DNA from: a virus | DNA: 64,000 nucleotides | IMG/VR virus record: IMGVR_UViG_3300044742_000097 | Span: 1 to 64,000 of that record | Reading direction: 5' to 3' (one strand) | Shown: positions 27,097-34,326 of the stretch, piece after piece | Numbering within the stretch: position 1 is the first letter of the stretch | Layout of the letters: every line of letters starts with the position of its first letter | Program-made: the position numbers and the translations under genes | Notes under the pieces: model-generated | What the model was told of the DNA's origin: nothing | Database searches by the model: none | Seen by the model: the letters and a program-made list of their open reading frames with translations, nothing else

Positions 27097-27534
27097 TTAC
27101 AGGCCGAAGTAGCTTCGGACGATCGTCAGGAAGATCAGGTCTTTCGCCTGCTGAATCGGCGGAAGCTCCTCGAACGGAACCAAACAGGGGTGGGTCTTAG
27201 CTACGATATCCTTCGTCGGCCCGTAAACCCAGCCCTCTTTCAACCGATACGCCATCCACTCCCTGTGATTCTGGTCCGGGCTCTCTGCCGGGTTCTCCAG
27301 GACTCGGTTGATCCCGGCGATGACGCTGTCCCGGCTTTGATCCCAGGAGAGTGTCGGCTCGTCGATCGACCGGTTCAGCGCCTCGACCGCCCCGTGGATC
27401 AGCCGCGCGCAGTGCAGGACGGCTGCTTCCTTCGGCTCCACCAGGTCGTACCTGATTTTCGGTAGAAGGCGCTCGAACCCGTCGGCCTGCGCCCGCTCGA
27501 TCTCTTTATCCATTTCGGTCTTGCTCTCGTTCAT
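27097..27534 (-). CDS. RyR-domain protein
   Basis: I start at ATG 27534 because AAGGAG stands 9 bases upstream; an in-frame ATG at 27597 has a poorer site. The 145-residue protein ends with a RyR domain (about 90-145): HREWMAYRLKEGWVYGPTKD, KTHPCLVPFEELPP and AKDLIFLTIVRSY. The helical N-terminus has LHCARLIHGAVEAL. RyR domains bind small ligands or serve as sensor modules in bacterial conflict systems. The phage role is unknown. Confidence 0.75.
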   Translation of the reverse strand: MNESKTEMDKEIERAQADGFERLLPKIRYDLVEPKEAAVLHCARLIHGAVEALNRSIDEPTLSWDQSRDSVIAGINRVLENPAESPDQNHREWMAYRLKEGWVYGPTKDIVAKTHPCLVPFEELPPIQQAKDLIFLTIVRSYFGL

Positions 27535-27614
27535 ACGAAAATGCTCCTTCACTCTGGCTGTTGTTTCTCGACAGACTCTTTCTACGTCGTGTTTCATACG
27601 CCCCCCGGAAAGGA

Positions 27615-27634
27615 CCGTGCCTCCGCGGGCACGG
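27615..27634 (-). terminator. GC-rich hairpin between small late genes
   Basis: CCGTGCC and GGCACGG form a perfect 7-pair stem with a 6-base loop, directly after the stop of the 27,646 gene. No T-run follows. It may be an mRNA processing or stability hairpin. Confidence 0.4.
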
Positions 27635-27645
27635 CCCCGAATGGA

Positions 27646-27930
27646 CTAGCCCTTCTTGGAAGGCTCTTTCGGCTCCTCCTTCTTGGCGGGCGCGGACTCC
27701 TTCGATGCCATGGAAGGATTTGGGCTCTTCCCAGCAGCCAGCTCGGGATGCGCCAGCTCATGTTCCAGATCCGCGAGCGCGGCCTCGTTCTCCGAGGTGA
27801 TCGCGTCCGGGTTCTGGAGAACGGTCTCCAGATCGCCGACCTTCGTCAGGAATTCGGTGCTGGCCCGCTTGTTGATGGCCCGGGACTTGAGATTGCGAAC
27901 GGCTTGAAGTAGTTCCGACTGCGTTTTCAT
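27646..27930 (-). CDS. Small Lys/Glu-rich hypothetical protein
   Basis: I start at ATG 27930, behind a strong CCAGGAGAG site. The 94-residue protein is helical (SELLQAVRNLKSRAINKRAS) with a Lys/Pro/Glu tail (APAKKEEPKEPSKKG). The frame is open 60 codons further up to ATG 28110, which might be a fused or frameshifted partner. I do not recognise the family. Confidence 0.6.
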   Translation of the reverse strand: MKTQSELLQAVRNLKSRAINKRASTEFLTKVGDLETVLQNPDAITSENEAALADLEHELAHPELAAGKSPNPSMASKESAPAKKEEPKEPSKKG

Positions 27931-28006
27931 GACTTTCTCTCCTGGAATTGATGGATTGGACGCTAACTGACGTTTCCACTCCCGAAGTATCTGAACACAA
28001 GTCTGC

Positions 28007-28270
28007 CTAGTGGGCAGGTATACCAGATTCCGAGGGTAGTAAGCTCCGTGAGGGCCGTTCGGCGTCAGCCCCAGCTCTCTCACGACTGCAAAGTTCATCC
28101 GAATGCTCATTGTTCTTACTCGTTTTCAGGTTGTTGCGTGAGTAGGCGAAATACCGTCCCCAGTTCCCTCGCTCAGTCAGTGAAATCAGTAGCTCGGCCT
28201 GATCTCGGTCGGGCCAGCTCAAGTACTCCTTGAGCGAAGGGTCCAGGTGCGTATACTCACCGCCCGACAC
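28007..28270 (-). CDS. Doubtful small protein in a frame-shifted region
   Basis: A GTG-start frame gives 87 residues. The first 45 (YTHLDPSLKEYLSWPDRDQA) look protein-like and the rest does not. From 28,110 downward another frame looks better (MNFAVVRELGLTPNGPHGAY). No good ribosome binding site precedes either start. It may be one gene interrupted by a frameshift near 28,110-28,125, or two overlapping genes. Confidence 0.35.
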   Translation of the reverse strand: MSGGEYTHLDPSLKEYLSWPDRDQAELLISLTERGNWGRYFAYSRNNLKTSKNNEHSDELCSRERAGADAERPSRSLLPSESGIPAH

Positions 28271-28451
28271 GGGTGTTCAGACCGCTCCACATCTCGGGAA
28301 CGAAGATCCCAATCAGCCAGATCGCGACGAACACGATCACGAGCACGTAGATGACCTTCTTCATCTTCGCGTCGATGAAATCTACTTGCCCCAGCGCCCA
28401 CAAGAGGACGCCGACGACGAGTAGTACTCCGATGACTCCTAACAGACTCAT
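28257..28451 (-). CDS. Small two-segment membrane protein
   Basis: The 64-residue product has two hydrophobic segments, LLGVIGVLLVVGVLLWALG and VIYVLVIVFVAIWLIGIFVP, joined by a short polar turn with DAKMKK. Its start overlaps the stop of the previous gene. Hairpin membrane proteins of this kind occur widely in phages and bacteria with unknown role. A holin or antiholin is possible. Confidence 0.65.
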   Translation of the reverse strand: MSLLGVIGVLLVVGVLLWALGQVDFIDAKMKKVIYVLVIVFVAIWLIGIFVPEMWSGLNTRVGR

Positions 28452-28690
28452 GGCTGTGCTCCTGCTGCTGCTGCGTTTTCTGCGTTTTCGGTTTTAACTT
28501 GCTCCCTGCCCTCTGCAATGGACGAGGCTCTGACCTCCTTGACTAGCTCGTCCTTCATCGAGTTCGTAGCGTGGTGGATCTCCGCGATCCCCTTATGGTT
28601 TCTCAGCGACAAGTAGATCCCGGCTACGGTCCCCACGAGTGTGGAGACCGCAACCAAAAGTTGTGCTAAGGCTAAAAGCGTCTCGCTCAA
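28448..28690 (-). CDS. Small membrane protein with polar helical tail
   Basis: The 80-residue product has one N-terminal membrane segment (LLVAVSTLVGTVAGIYLSL) and then HHATNSMKDELVKEV, a motif I associate with a widespread phage family of unknown or possible holin function. Overlaps of 4 bases link it to the next gene. Confidence 0.65.
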   Translation of the reverse strand: MSETLLALAQLLVAVSTLVGTVAGIYLSLRNHKGIAEIHHATNSMKDELVKEVRASSIAEGREQVKTENAENAAAAGAQP

Positions 28691-28692
28691 GC

Positions 28693-29025
28693 CTACGGCA
28701 CCACTACGCCTGAGATGCTACCCCCCGTGAGCGGAGACACCACGGCCGGGCCGACCTCGACCGTTGTCTGCACGCGCAGATCCGGCCCGCCGAGCGCGTC
28801 GTGAAACACCGCAGCGAACATCCAACTGCCGTTCGACACGTTGCTCACGTCCTGGTCGAACTGGAACGCGGTCGGGACCACGTCGGGGCCGAGGGGCGCC
28901 CATGCCGACGCGGGCGCGGACGCCAGCTTCTGCTCCAGAGTAACCCCGCTGATGTTCTGGAAAGTGACCGGTGTGCTGTCTAGGCGCACCGTGGGAAGGA
29001 CTACTGTCAGTCTAACTGTTGCCAC
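28693..29025 (-). CDS. Small Ig-like or beta structural protein
   Basis: The 110-residue protein starts at GTG 29025 after GAGGAG. It is beta-rich (ATVRLTVVLPTVRLDSTPVT, GSWMFAAVFHDALG), a pattern fitting an Ig-like fold. It has no leader. It may be a virion surface domain. Confidence 0.55.
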   Translation of the reverse strand: MATVRLTVVLPTVRLDSTPVTFQNISGVTLEQKLASAPASAWAPLGPDVVPTAFQFDQDVSNVSNGSWMFAAVFHDALGGPDLRVQTTVEVGPAVVSPLTGGSISGVVVP

Positions 29026-29035
29026 AAACTACTCC

Positions 29036-29167
29036 TCATCGCTCTTTCGCGTGGATCGAGCCGCCAACAAGCGGCGATACGACCGGTGATGGAGACTCGC
29101 GTCTCCGAAGAAGAAACAAAACTGCCAAAAGCACTACTAAACCGAGTGCTATGCCTACGAGGATCAT
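29036..29167 (-). CDS. 43-residue single-pass membrane protein
   Basis: A short frame from ATG 29167 to TGA 29036 overlaps the previous stop as ATGA. One hydrophobic segment (LVGIALGLVVLLAVLFLL) is followed by RRRE, so the C-terminus should be cytoplasmic. It lies in a cluster of small membrane genes. No family is recognised. Confidence 0.6.
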   Translation of the reverse strand: MILVGIALGLVVLLAVLFLLRRRESPSPVVSPLVGGSIHAKER

Positions 29168-30201
29168 GGCGCTGCGCACTGCGCGTAGACCACGTCCGGA
29201 TCCACCCCCGCCAGAAGATGCAGCCCCGCACTCCCCTTCGGAATCAGGTAAAGATCCCTTTGGTCGTCTGCCCGGGTCCCCCAGGCGTTAACCTTCTGCG
29301 TTCCGTCGCACGCGGTCCCGGCGTCTACACTCCCAATGTCGTTGATGACCAGCGCATTCGCTACGGTCGAGATGGTATACGCTCTCAGAACCGCCGTCGC
29401 TCCTTTCGCCACTAGGCCAACCGGCGGCGCGGGGTCGGGGGACAGGATTCCAGGTATGAGTGTCGCCTCGTTCGAATACACTGACTCGTCTCCCACCGTA
29501 TTGAACGCGGTGACCGCGAAGTAGTACCGCACATTCGACGACAGACCCATCACGTCGTACGCCGTCGCGGTGGGGCTTGGAAGTGACACGTTGTTCGAAT
29601 ACACCCCGCTCTGCGTTCCCCAGAAAACCCTGTAGCCCCCCGGATTCGTGTACGGACTGCCGTCATCGTTCATCGTCGGCGGCGTCCAACTCAGCTGCGC
29701 TGGCTCGCCGGGGCTCGGCACGGTGGCAGGAGGAATTGTAGCGCTCCACGTCCAACTCGGCGCTGCTCCGGTCCTCTGCAAGCTCGCCGCCCCAACTACG
29801 CCGTTCTCCCACGTAACTTTCGCGGTCACTCCCATCAGTCCGCCGGTGCTGTCGATGTCCCCTGTTGCGACTATCGGAGCGTCCTTGTCGGCGAGCGTCG
29901 TGACCGTGATCTTCTCGGCCTTGGTCCCGTCGGCGTTCGTGCCGACTGTGGGGGCTATGGTGAAAGCCGGGCCGCTGACCCTATCGAACTGGTCCCAGAC
30001 TGCGTCTGCGGTGGGAAGCAGACTCAGCTCCACGCTCGCGAGACGCCTCGTCTCCTTGTTCGTGATCGTTGTCGTGTGTGACTCGTTCGCTCCGAGCTGC
30101 ACTGTAACGAGGGCCTGCGCTTGGATTGCTAGCGGGAGGAGGGCGGGTACGAGAAGGGAAATCGCTGATATGAAGGCTGTGGGTAGTGTTCGGGTATGCA
30201 T
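29164..30201 (-). CDS. Secreted FN3-domain protein
   Basis: I start at ATG 30201, eight bases after CCGGAG; an in-frame start 17 codons upstream lacks this. The 345-residue protein has a Sec leader (TAFISAISLLVPALLPLAIQ, then AQA). It then has an Ig-like region and one fibronectin type III domain (about 165-255) with GGYRVFWGTQSGVYSNNVSL and YYFAVTAFNTVGDES. The C-terminal 100 residues are unrecognised. FN3 domains on phages can bind surfaces. It is the first gene of the long late run. Confidence 0.75.
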   Translation of the reverse strand: MHTRTLPTAFISAISLLVPALLPLAIQAQALVTVQLGANESHTTTITNKETRRLASVELSLLPTADAVWDQFDRVSGPAFTIAPTVGTNADGTKAEKITVTTLADKDAPIVATGDIDSTGGLMGVTAKVTWENGVVGAASLQRTGAAPSWTWSATIPPATVPSPGEPAQLSWTPPTMNDDGSPYTNPGGYRVFWGTQSGVYSNNVSLPSPTATAYDVMGLSSNVRYYFAVTAFNTVGDESVYSNEATLIPGILSPDPAPPVGLVAKGATAVLRAYTISTVANALVINDIGSVDAGTACDGTQKVNAWGTRADDQRDLYLIPKGSAGLHLLAGVDPDVVYAQCAAP

Positions 30202-30472
30202 ATGGTAGTCTCCGGGTTTCGTAGCCGTAGTATACGCGAGGCGGGGAGTCAAGTGTCACAGTCTCCTCCATGGGGTCCTATAATATAGGGAGGGTGGAGG
30301 TCGTTTTATAGTGTCAGAGGGTTGCTTTTTGGTCATACGGGGCTGCACGGGTCCTGCGCACGACCACCCTGGGTGCAAACATGTGGTGAGTGGGGTGGGG
30401 GTCGTTGCATCCTGCAATTATCCAATCACGAGATCGTCCCAACCACGGGAACACGTCACACCACAGACAGAC
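30202..30472 (-). promoter_or_regulatory. Untranslated leader with candidate late promoter
   Basis: No gene is seen in this stretch. On the minus strand a TATACT box lies at 30,229-30,234 with GTGACA 19 bases upstream (30,254-30,259), a weak sigma70-like arrangement. A TTGACT only 12 bases away is too close. A near-perfect inverted repeat CCTATAATATAGG sits at 30,277-30,289. The region follows a terminator and precedes the long late block, so a promoter is expected here. Confidence 0.35.
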
Positions 30473-30498
30473 AAAAAGAGAGGGCGACTAGCGCCCTC
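30473..30498 (-). terminator. Rho-independent terminator
   Basis: On the minus strand GAGGGCG and CGCCCTC form a stem around CTAGT, and a T-run (TCTTTTT) follows directly. It ends the transcript of the 30,522-30,776 gene, perhaps with TerS, and separates it from the late block. Confidence 0.8.
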
Positions 30499-30521
30499 CC
30501 TCTTGCCTCGTGGTTCGAGGC

Positions 30522-30776
30522 TTAGCCTGCGAGTATCGCGCGAACCTCTTTCGCTTCCTTCGCCGTCAGATCCCAGCGCGAGCCCTTCGAGTGAAAGGCA
30601 ACCGCGCCTTCCTCTTCATCCTTCCGCCAGACGCGACGGAGCTTGACGCGCGCTCGCTTCGGTTCGATTCCGAGATCCGAGCAGATCCGCTTCAGCGGAA
30701 TCCGCGCGCTCGAACCGTTCGTTGCCTTCGCCGCTGTCGCGCGGGCCTTCCGTCCGACCTTGCCTTTCTTGGCCAT
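30522..30776 (-). CDS. Lys/Arg-rich protein with helical DNA-binding-like domain, paralogue 1
   Basis: I start at ATG 30776 behind CGGAGA; a longer frame lacks a site. The 84-residue basic protein has an N-terminal KKGKVGRKARATAAKATNG tail and a C-terminal domain RIPLKRICSDLGIEPKRARV, FHSKGSRWDLTAKEAKEVRA. The domain recurs at 34,859 and 57,467 (shared ARVKLR, RW, AKEVRA). A histone-like or nucleoid-binding role is inferred from composition and domain. Confidence 0.65.
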   Translation of the reverse strand: MAKKGKVGRKARATAAKATNGSSARIPLKRICSDLGIEPKRARVKLRRVWRKDEEEGAVAFHSKGSRWDLTAKEAKEVRAILAG

Positions 30777-30843
30777 GCTACTTTCTCCGCGGAGATTAGC
30801 GTCTCCGGATCGCGGGATAAGCGATTCGCTTACCTTGGATCTA

Positions 30844-30849
30844 ACTATA
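30844..30849 (-). promoter_or_regulatory. Possible -10 box for the small basic protein
   Basis: TATAGT on the minus strand lies about 70 bases before the start of the 30,522-30,776 gene, in an otherwise gene-free stretch of about 220 bases. No clear -35 box is visible. It would allow independent expression ending at the terminator at 30,473. Confidence 0.3.
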
Positions 30850-30994
30850 CTCGCCCGATCCGCGAAGAGTAGCCGATTTAACAATAACCAAGGATTTCCG
30901 ACGAACGGTAGTCGATTTAACCCAGCCATTATTTGGGTGGAGTTTGGAAGCTGGTTGGTTCGAGGTATCGTGGCCCGCGGAGCGGGACGCGTAG

Positions 30995-31561
30995 TTAGCT
31001 GGCGTTATCGGGCTGGGGTCGGATCATGTTCAGGAGGGAGTTGATGATGTCGCTCTTGTTCTCGACGCGCACGGCCTCACCCTTCGGTGTGGATAGGCTC
31101 ACACGCTGCGCACCATTCCAGTGGCTCGGGGCGCGATTCTGCAGCCAGTATTTCTGAGCAGCGGTCTCGGCTGGGAAGTATTTATCCACCTGCACGACCT
31201 GCGCACCACGCCTAGTCCGCACAACTTCATCGGTTGTCTTGGAGTAACCGACGGCATTCCTGTGCAGAGCTGCTACCACTTCTGCGTCAGATACCATTCG
31301 GCCTTCTTCGATGGCCTTCGACATTGCAGGGTAGTAGGCTTTCCAGGATGCCAGGAGTTCGGCGGACACACCCATCACCACGGCCATCTCGTCATCAGTC
31401 ATGCCTCGCATGGCGATGGCTTTCACATGATCTATGCGATCCGGCCAGAAAATGGTAGTTGGCACAACCTCAGGAGTTGTACGCTTGGCTCTTGTAAACC
31501 TTGCCTTGACACCACCAGTTGTGCGCCTAGTGGATTTTCGGACGCCTGTCTTTCGTGCCAT
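30995..31561 (-). CDS. Terminase small subunit-like protein
   Basis: The 188-residue protein has a basic start, then VKAIAMRGMTDDEMAVVMGV with SAELLASWKAYYPAM (helix-turn-helix, about 50-80), VSDAEVVAALHRNAVGYSKT, and AAQKYWLQNRAPSHWN. This sequence order is typical of small terminase subunits, which choose the packaging start. It is separated from terL by about 4.4 kb, which is unusual but seen in some phages. GGGAG precedes ATG 31561. Confidence 0.75.
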   Translation of the reverse strand: MARKTGVRKSTRRTTGGVKARFTRAKRTTPEVVPTTIFWPDRIDHVKAIAMRGMTDDEMAVVMGVSAELLASWKAYYPAMSKAIEEGRMVSDAEVVAALHRNAVGYSKTTDEVVRTRRGAQVVQVDKYFPAETAAQKYWLQNRAPSHWNGAQRVSLSTPKGEAVRVENKSDIINSLLNMIRPQPDNAS

Positions 31562-31908
31562 TCAAGTGCTCCCTGTAACCAATTCGCCAGAACCCTGCAG
31601 ATACCAATACTATACCACTACATCCCGAACAAGTCTAACTGCTGTTTACTCCAACTCCTCCATACTCAGCCCCACTCCACTCTCCCTCTATAGGGGTGTT
31701 TACGCTGTATTGATGCGCTTGCTTTATTAAACGCTCGTTCCGCGACCTAGTAGGTATCGATTAAATTGTATGATCCGTGTATTAAAGATCAATATAATTA
31801 GTAACTACCCTCCTATATACCTCTAACACTAGAAAGACCATTAAATAAACCAATCTATTCAACTATCCCCTTTAATTTCAACGACTTATCTCTTATTCAC
31901 CGCCAATC
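31562..31908. other. AT-rich divergent intergenic region
   Basis: About 350 bases without a gene, much richer in A and T than its surroundings, especially 31,720-31,905. It separates the leftward late genes from the rightward early genes. It could carry promoters for both directions and may be an origin of replication. I see no clear iterons. Confidence 0.5.
31765..31792 (-). promoter_or_regulatory. Candidate leftward promoter
   Basis: On the minus strand TTGATC, 16 bases and TACAAT resemble a sigma70 promoter. It would drive TerS with a leader of about 200 bases. The boxes match the consensus at 4 and 5 of 6 positions. Confidence 0.4.
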
Positions 31909-31937
31909 TTAACAACGTGCCGCCGTTGTTTTATACT
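31909..31937 (+). promoter_or_regulatory. Candidate early rightward promoter
   Basis: TTAACA, a 17-base spacer and TATACT stand about 33 bases before the first early gene start. The match to sigma70 is good, which suggests host RNA polymerase transcribes the early genes at once. No phage polymerase gene is seen in the window. Confidence 0.6.
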
Positions 31938-31970
31938 ACGCTCCGCGGCTACGAACTCGAAGGAACGACC

Positions 31971-32471
31971 ATGACATTGCCCACTTCTATCGACACGAAG
32001 GCGAAAGTCCTCACGGTACTAAGGCGTGTCCACGAACTTGCCCATTTAGCGTTGGAAGGTGACGAGAGGTTCGCAGTAGCTGCAGGACTAACGCCCAAGA
32101 CGTTCCTAGCCGAGTACTGCAACGGCTATCCGACCGAATGGGTCAGACGCCTAGTAGCCGAAGGCAAGGTATGGGAAAGCGAGACGTATCTCAAGCCCAA
32201 CCCCCGAGTACGCACACACGCGCTGCCTACGCGATATGACATCGACAAGCCCCGCGTCTCCGGAACTATCCAGCGATATACATCCACGTACAAAGTGAGA
32301 GGGAAGGACAAGCTCTTACTGTGGTATGCGGCAGCCAACAGAGACCTGACCGGGTCGCTAGGAGAACCAACGGGACTCATCCTCATACTCGACTTCTTCC
32401 GCTCCCGTCCAGTACAGCGTATTTGGAAGCGGCTACATCCAGGCTGGCGATTACCAGAGGACGCAGACTAA
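31971..32471 (+). CDS. First early protein, function unknown
   Basis: I start at ATG 31971 after GAAGGAACG; the frame is open 18 codons further upstream, where the promoter lies. The 166-residue protein has KVLTVLRRVHELAHLALEGD, CNGYPTEWVRRLVAEGKVW, and a C-terminal ILILDFFRSRPVQRIWKRLH. It is first behind the strong promoter, so it may act early against the host. The family is unknown. Confidence 0.7.
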   Translation: MTLPTSIDTKAKVLTVLRRVHELAHLALEGDERFAVAAGLTPKTFLAEYCNGYPTEWVRRLVAEGKVWESETYLKPNPRVRTHALPTRYDIDKPRVSGTIQRYTSTYKVRGKDKLLLWYAAANRDLTGSLGEPTGLILILDFFRSRPVQRIWKRLHPGWRLPEDAD

Positions 32472-32692
32472 TGGCAAGAAAGCTAACACCCCACGAGTCG
32501 AAATACCGCCGCGACCAGAGGGAGCTATACAAGATCGTGGACGAACAGGTGGAAACTCTATACAAGGCACACGTCCTGCGCGTCGGGCTCGAACCTAATC
32601 CCGTCAAGCGCGCAGCTATCATCGACAAGATCTACCTGCGAGTCTGTAAAACAATCGGCGTCGCACCCAGAGAGAAGGATCTGCTATCATGA
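32471..32692 (+). CDS. Small basic early protein
   Basis: The 73-residue product starts at ATG overlapping the previous stop (TAATG) and is helical and charged (ARKLTPHESKYRRDQRELYK). It ends overlapping the next start (ATGA). Coupled translation continues through at least ten genes. No family is recognised. Confidence 0.65.
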   Translation: MARKLTPHESKYRRDQRELYKIVDEQVETLYKAHVLRVGLEPNPVKRAAIIDKIYLRVCKTIGVAPREKDLLS

Positions 32693-32886
32693 AATACCTA
32701 CTCACCCTCCAGCTCATACTACTTGGCGTACAGGTTGTCGCGCTCATCGTACAGATGCGCATATACGGCCAGCTCATGCGCACCATACACGAGAGAACTA
32801 GCAAGAGCAGCGAAGACATCTACTCCGTCGAACGCCTGCGGAACGCCGTAACCAACCTCACGAAACTCAGGGAGAAGAACCCATGA
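32689..32886 (+). CDS. Small membrane-anchored early protein
   Basis: The 65-residue protein has one N-terminal membrane segment (LLTLQLILLGVQVVALIVQM) and a polar C-terminal helix (RTSKSSEDIYSVERLRNAV). It is coupled to its neighbours by ATGA overlaps. Possibly it acts at the inner membrane early in infection. Confidence 0.6.
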   Translation: MKYLLTLQLILLGVQVVALIVQMRIYGQLMRTIHERTSKSSEDIYSVERLRNAVTNLTKLREKNP

Positions 32887-32993
32887 TCTGGATATTACTG
32901 ACATTCTTCCCAATGATCGCCGTCCTCGTCATACGCGTTGACGCGATATACCGCGTGCTTATCGAAATCAGGGATATGAATGCTCGCAGGTAA
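32883..32993 (+). CDS. 36-residue membrane protein
   Basis: ATG 32883 overlaps the previous stop; the product is WILLTFFPMIAVLVIRVD-like with a short basic end (MNARR). One membrane segment. Its end overlaps the start of the next small gene in another frame. Confidence 0.5.
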   Translation: MIWILLTFFPMIAVLVIRVDAIYRVLIEIRDMNARR

Positions 32994-33120
32994 GCCGCAC
33001 ATCTATTTCAGGCGGGGCTACTGGCGAGTTAGCCCTATGGGGAAGCCATACTACCTGAAATCTCCCTATTGGATACCCGCACACCGATTCGTCCACCGAC
33101 TAAACGAGAAGAGGAAATGA
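32980..33120 (+). CDS. 46-residue basic aromatic protein
   Basis: ATG 32980 lies within the end of the previous gene and the stop overlaps the next start (ATGA). The product is rich in Tyr, Arg and Pro (HIYFRRGYWRVSPMGKPYYL). Its place in the coupled chain supports it, but no ribosome binding site is obvious. Confidence 0.45.
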   Translation: MLAGKPHIYFRRGYWRVSPMGKPYYLKSPYWIPAHRFVHRLNEKRK

Positions 33121-33320
33121 AGAGCAGACGCCAGGTTAAGAAAGAACAGGCACGCGCAAGCGGTAAGCGAGCGGCCGCGAAACGCGTGGAGAACGATCTC
33201 AACGCGATCAAGCTACAGGAGATAGCCGCGATCATCGAAGCGCGCAGGAGCGACCGAGACCGGCGCTCAGACTCGCAGCTATTCCACGAGATCGAACGCA
33301 TAATCAGAGGAGAACCGTAG
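33117..33320 (+). CDS. Small basic helical early protein
   Basis: ATG 33117 overlaps the previous stop. The 67-residue product is highly basic (KSRRQVKKEQARASGKRAAA) with an acidic helical end. It may bind nucleic acid. No family is known. Confidence 0.55.
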   Translation: MKSRRQVKKEQARASGKRAAAKRVENDLNAIKLQEIAAIIEARRSDRDRRSDSQLFHEIERIIRGEP

Positions 33321-33511
33321 TGGGTTGGACATTCCGCAATCGGAATGCGCTCGGGGATATCTATTTCAATCCCGGGAGCCGCTTGCGTATTTCATCCGAA
33401 CTCGGAAGGCGAGGGCCGTTCATCCTTTGGATACGCTGGGGATGGAGGGCTCAGTGGCAATTCGCAATTCTAAAACGTAGACCATTCTTCTTTTGGCTCA
33501 GGAGACCGTAA
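33320..33511 (+). CDS. Small Arg/Trp/Phe-rich early protein
   Basis: GTG 33320 follows GAGGAGAACC. The 63-residue product is basic and aromatic (FILWIRWGWRAQWQFAILKR, FFFWLRR). It may associate with membranes through its aromatic face. It touches genes on both sides. Confidence 0.5.
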   Translation: MGWTFRNRNALGDIYFNPGSRLRISSELGRRGPFILWIRWGWRAQWQFAILKRRPFFFWLRRP

Positions 33512-33729
33512 TGGAAGAAATCGACATCTCATTCAATCACTGGTTTAACCAAGCGCAGCCTATAGCCGCGATCATGCAGGAAGCGCTCGAAGGACCTGTG
33601 GGAGCTAGCTTAGCCAAAGCGATTAAGGCTCAGCTCAAGCACGCATTCACTCATGGGTACGCGCGAGGCGTAGCGGCAGAGGTCGCGAAGCCTCTACCCG
33701 ACCATCCCCAGCTCGGGCCAGTGCGATAA
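33511..33729 (+). CDS. Small helical early protein
   Basis: ATG 33511 overlaps the previous stop (TAATG). The 72-residue protein is helical (EIDISFNHWFNQAQPIAAIM, KAIKAQLKHAFTHGYARG). I cannot assign a family. Confidence 0.55.
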   Translation: MEEIDISFNHWFNQAQPIAAIMQEALEGPVGASLAKAIKAQLKHAFTHGYARGVAAEVAKPLPDHPQLGPVR

Positions 33730-33896
33730 TGCTCGATCCCCTCTGGAGGTGCAAGGACGGACGCCAGCTAAAGGCGGGGCAGATGACGAACTCGCATCTA
33801 GCCAATTGCATTGCGAAGATCGAGCGGTCGAAGAACTGGAGGAAGCATTGGCTGCCTCGCCTTCTATTGGAACAAGAGATTCGGAGATTGAAATGA
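33729..33896 (+). CDS. 55-residue basic early protein
   Basis: ATG 33729 overlaps the previous stop (TAATG) and its own stop overlaps the next start. The product has two Cys and many Lys, Arg and Trp (MLDPLWRCKDGRQLKAGQ, RSKNWRKHWLPRLLLEQE). A small domain like this may bind nucleic acids. Confidence 0.5.
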   Translation: MLDPLWRCKDGRQLKAGQMTNSHLANCIAKIERSKNWRKHWLPRLLLEQEIRRLK

Positions 33897-34060
33897 AAGT
33901 CTCAGACATACTGGAACAGATAGGAAACGAGCTGATGGATGAGGTACCCAAGCAGCACATGTCGCTGGATTTTTACAAGAAGCTCATGTCCTGGTCGGGA
34001 CGCTTAGCCGCTTGTGTAATCGAGACGCGCATACTCGAATCAGTAGCGGAGAAGAAATGA
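33893..34060 (+). CDS. 55-residue early protein
   Basis: ATG 33893 overlaps the previous stop. The product is helical with an acidic/amphipathic pattern (KVSDILEQIGNELMDEVPKQ). No family is recognised. Confidence 0.5.
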   Translation: MKVSDILEQIGNELMDEVPKQHMSLDFYKKLMSWSGRLAACVIETRILESVAEKK

Positions 34061-34326
34061 GATACTGCGCATTACTCGCACTATTCGCACTACCCGCGTA
34101 CGCCGAGCGGCCTACCGTCGAGCCGTACATCGACTATGCGCACCTTAGCTCCATACAGCTACACAGCGACGCGAGCATGGACTCGATCAAGATAGGCTTT
34201 ACAATAGCCAAAGGCAAATGGGAGATCGACCTAGCACAGGGCGTCAAGGTCGTTAACGGTACGCGCAATCCGACTGAGAGCGCGACCTCATTCGCAGTTC
34301 GGGTGTATCCGTGGAGGAAGAAATGA
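34057..34326 (+). CDS. Small exported early protein
   Basis: ATG 34057 overlaps the previous stop (ATGA). The 89-residue protein has a Sec leader RYCALLALFALPAYA and a mature part with beta strands (VEPYIDYAHLSSIQLHSD, IKIGFTIAKGKWEIDLAQGV). An early periplasmic or outer-membrane role such as blocking a second phage is possible. Confidence 0.6.
   Translation: MRYCALLALFALPAYAERPTVEPYIDYAHLSSIQLHSDASMDSIKIGFTIAKGKWEIDLAQGVKVVNGTRNPTESATSFAVRVYPWRKK

Noticed and set aside
29648-30208. 186-codon plus-strand frame
   Set aside because: It is antisense to the FN3 protein gene, whose leader, domain and ribosome binding site are clear.
30229-30252. TTGACT and TATACT as a sigma70 promoter
   Set aside because: The spacer is only 12 bases, too short for a working sigma70 promoter.
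30640-30690. tRNA-like GGTTCGATTCC sequence
   Set aside because: It lies within a coding gene and I find no acceptor stem or anticodon arm around it.
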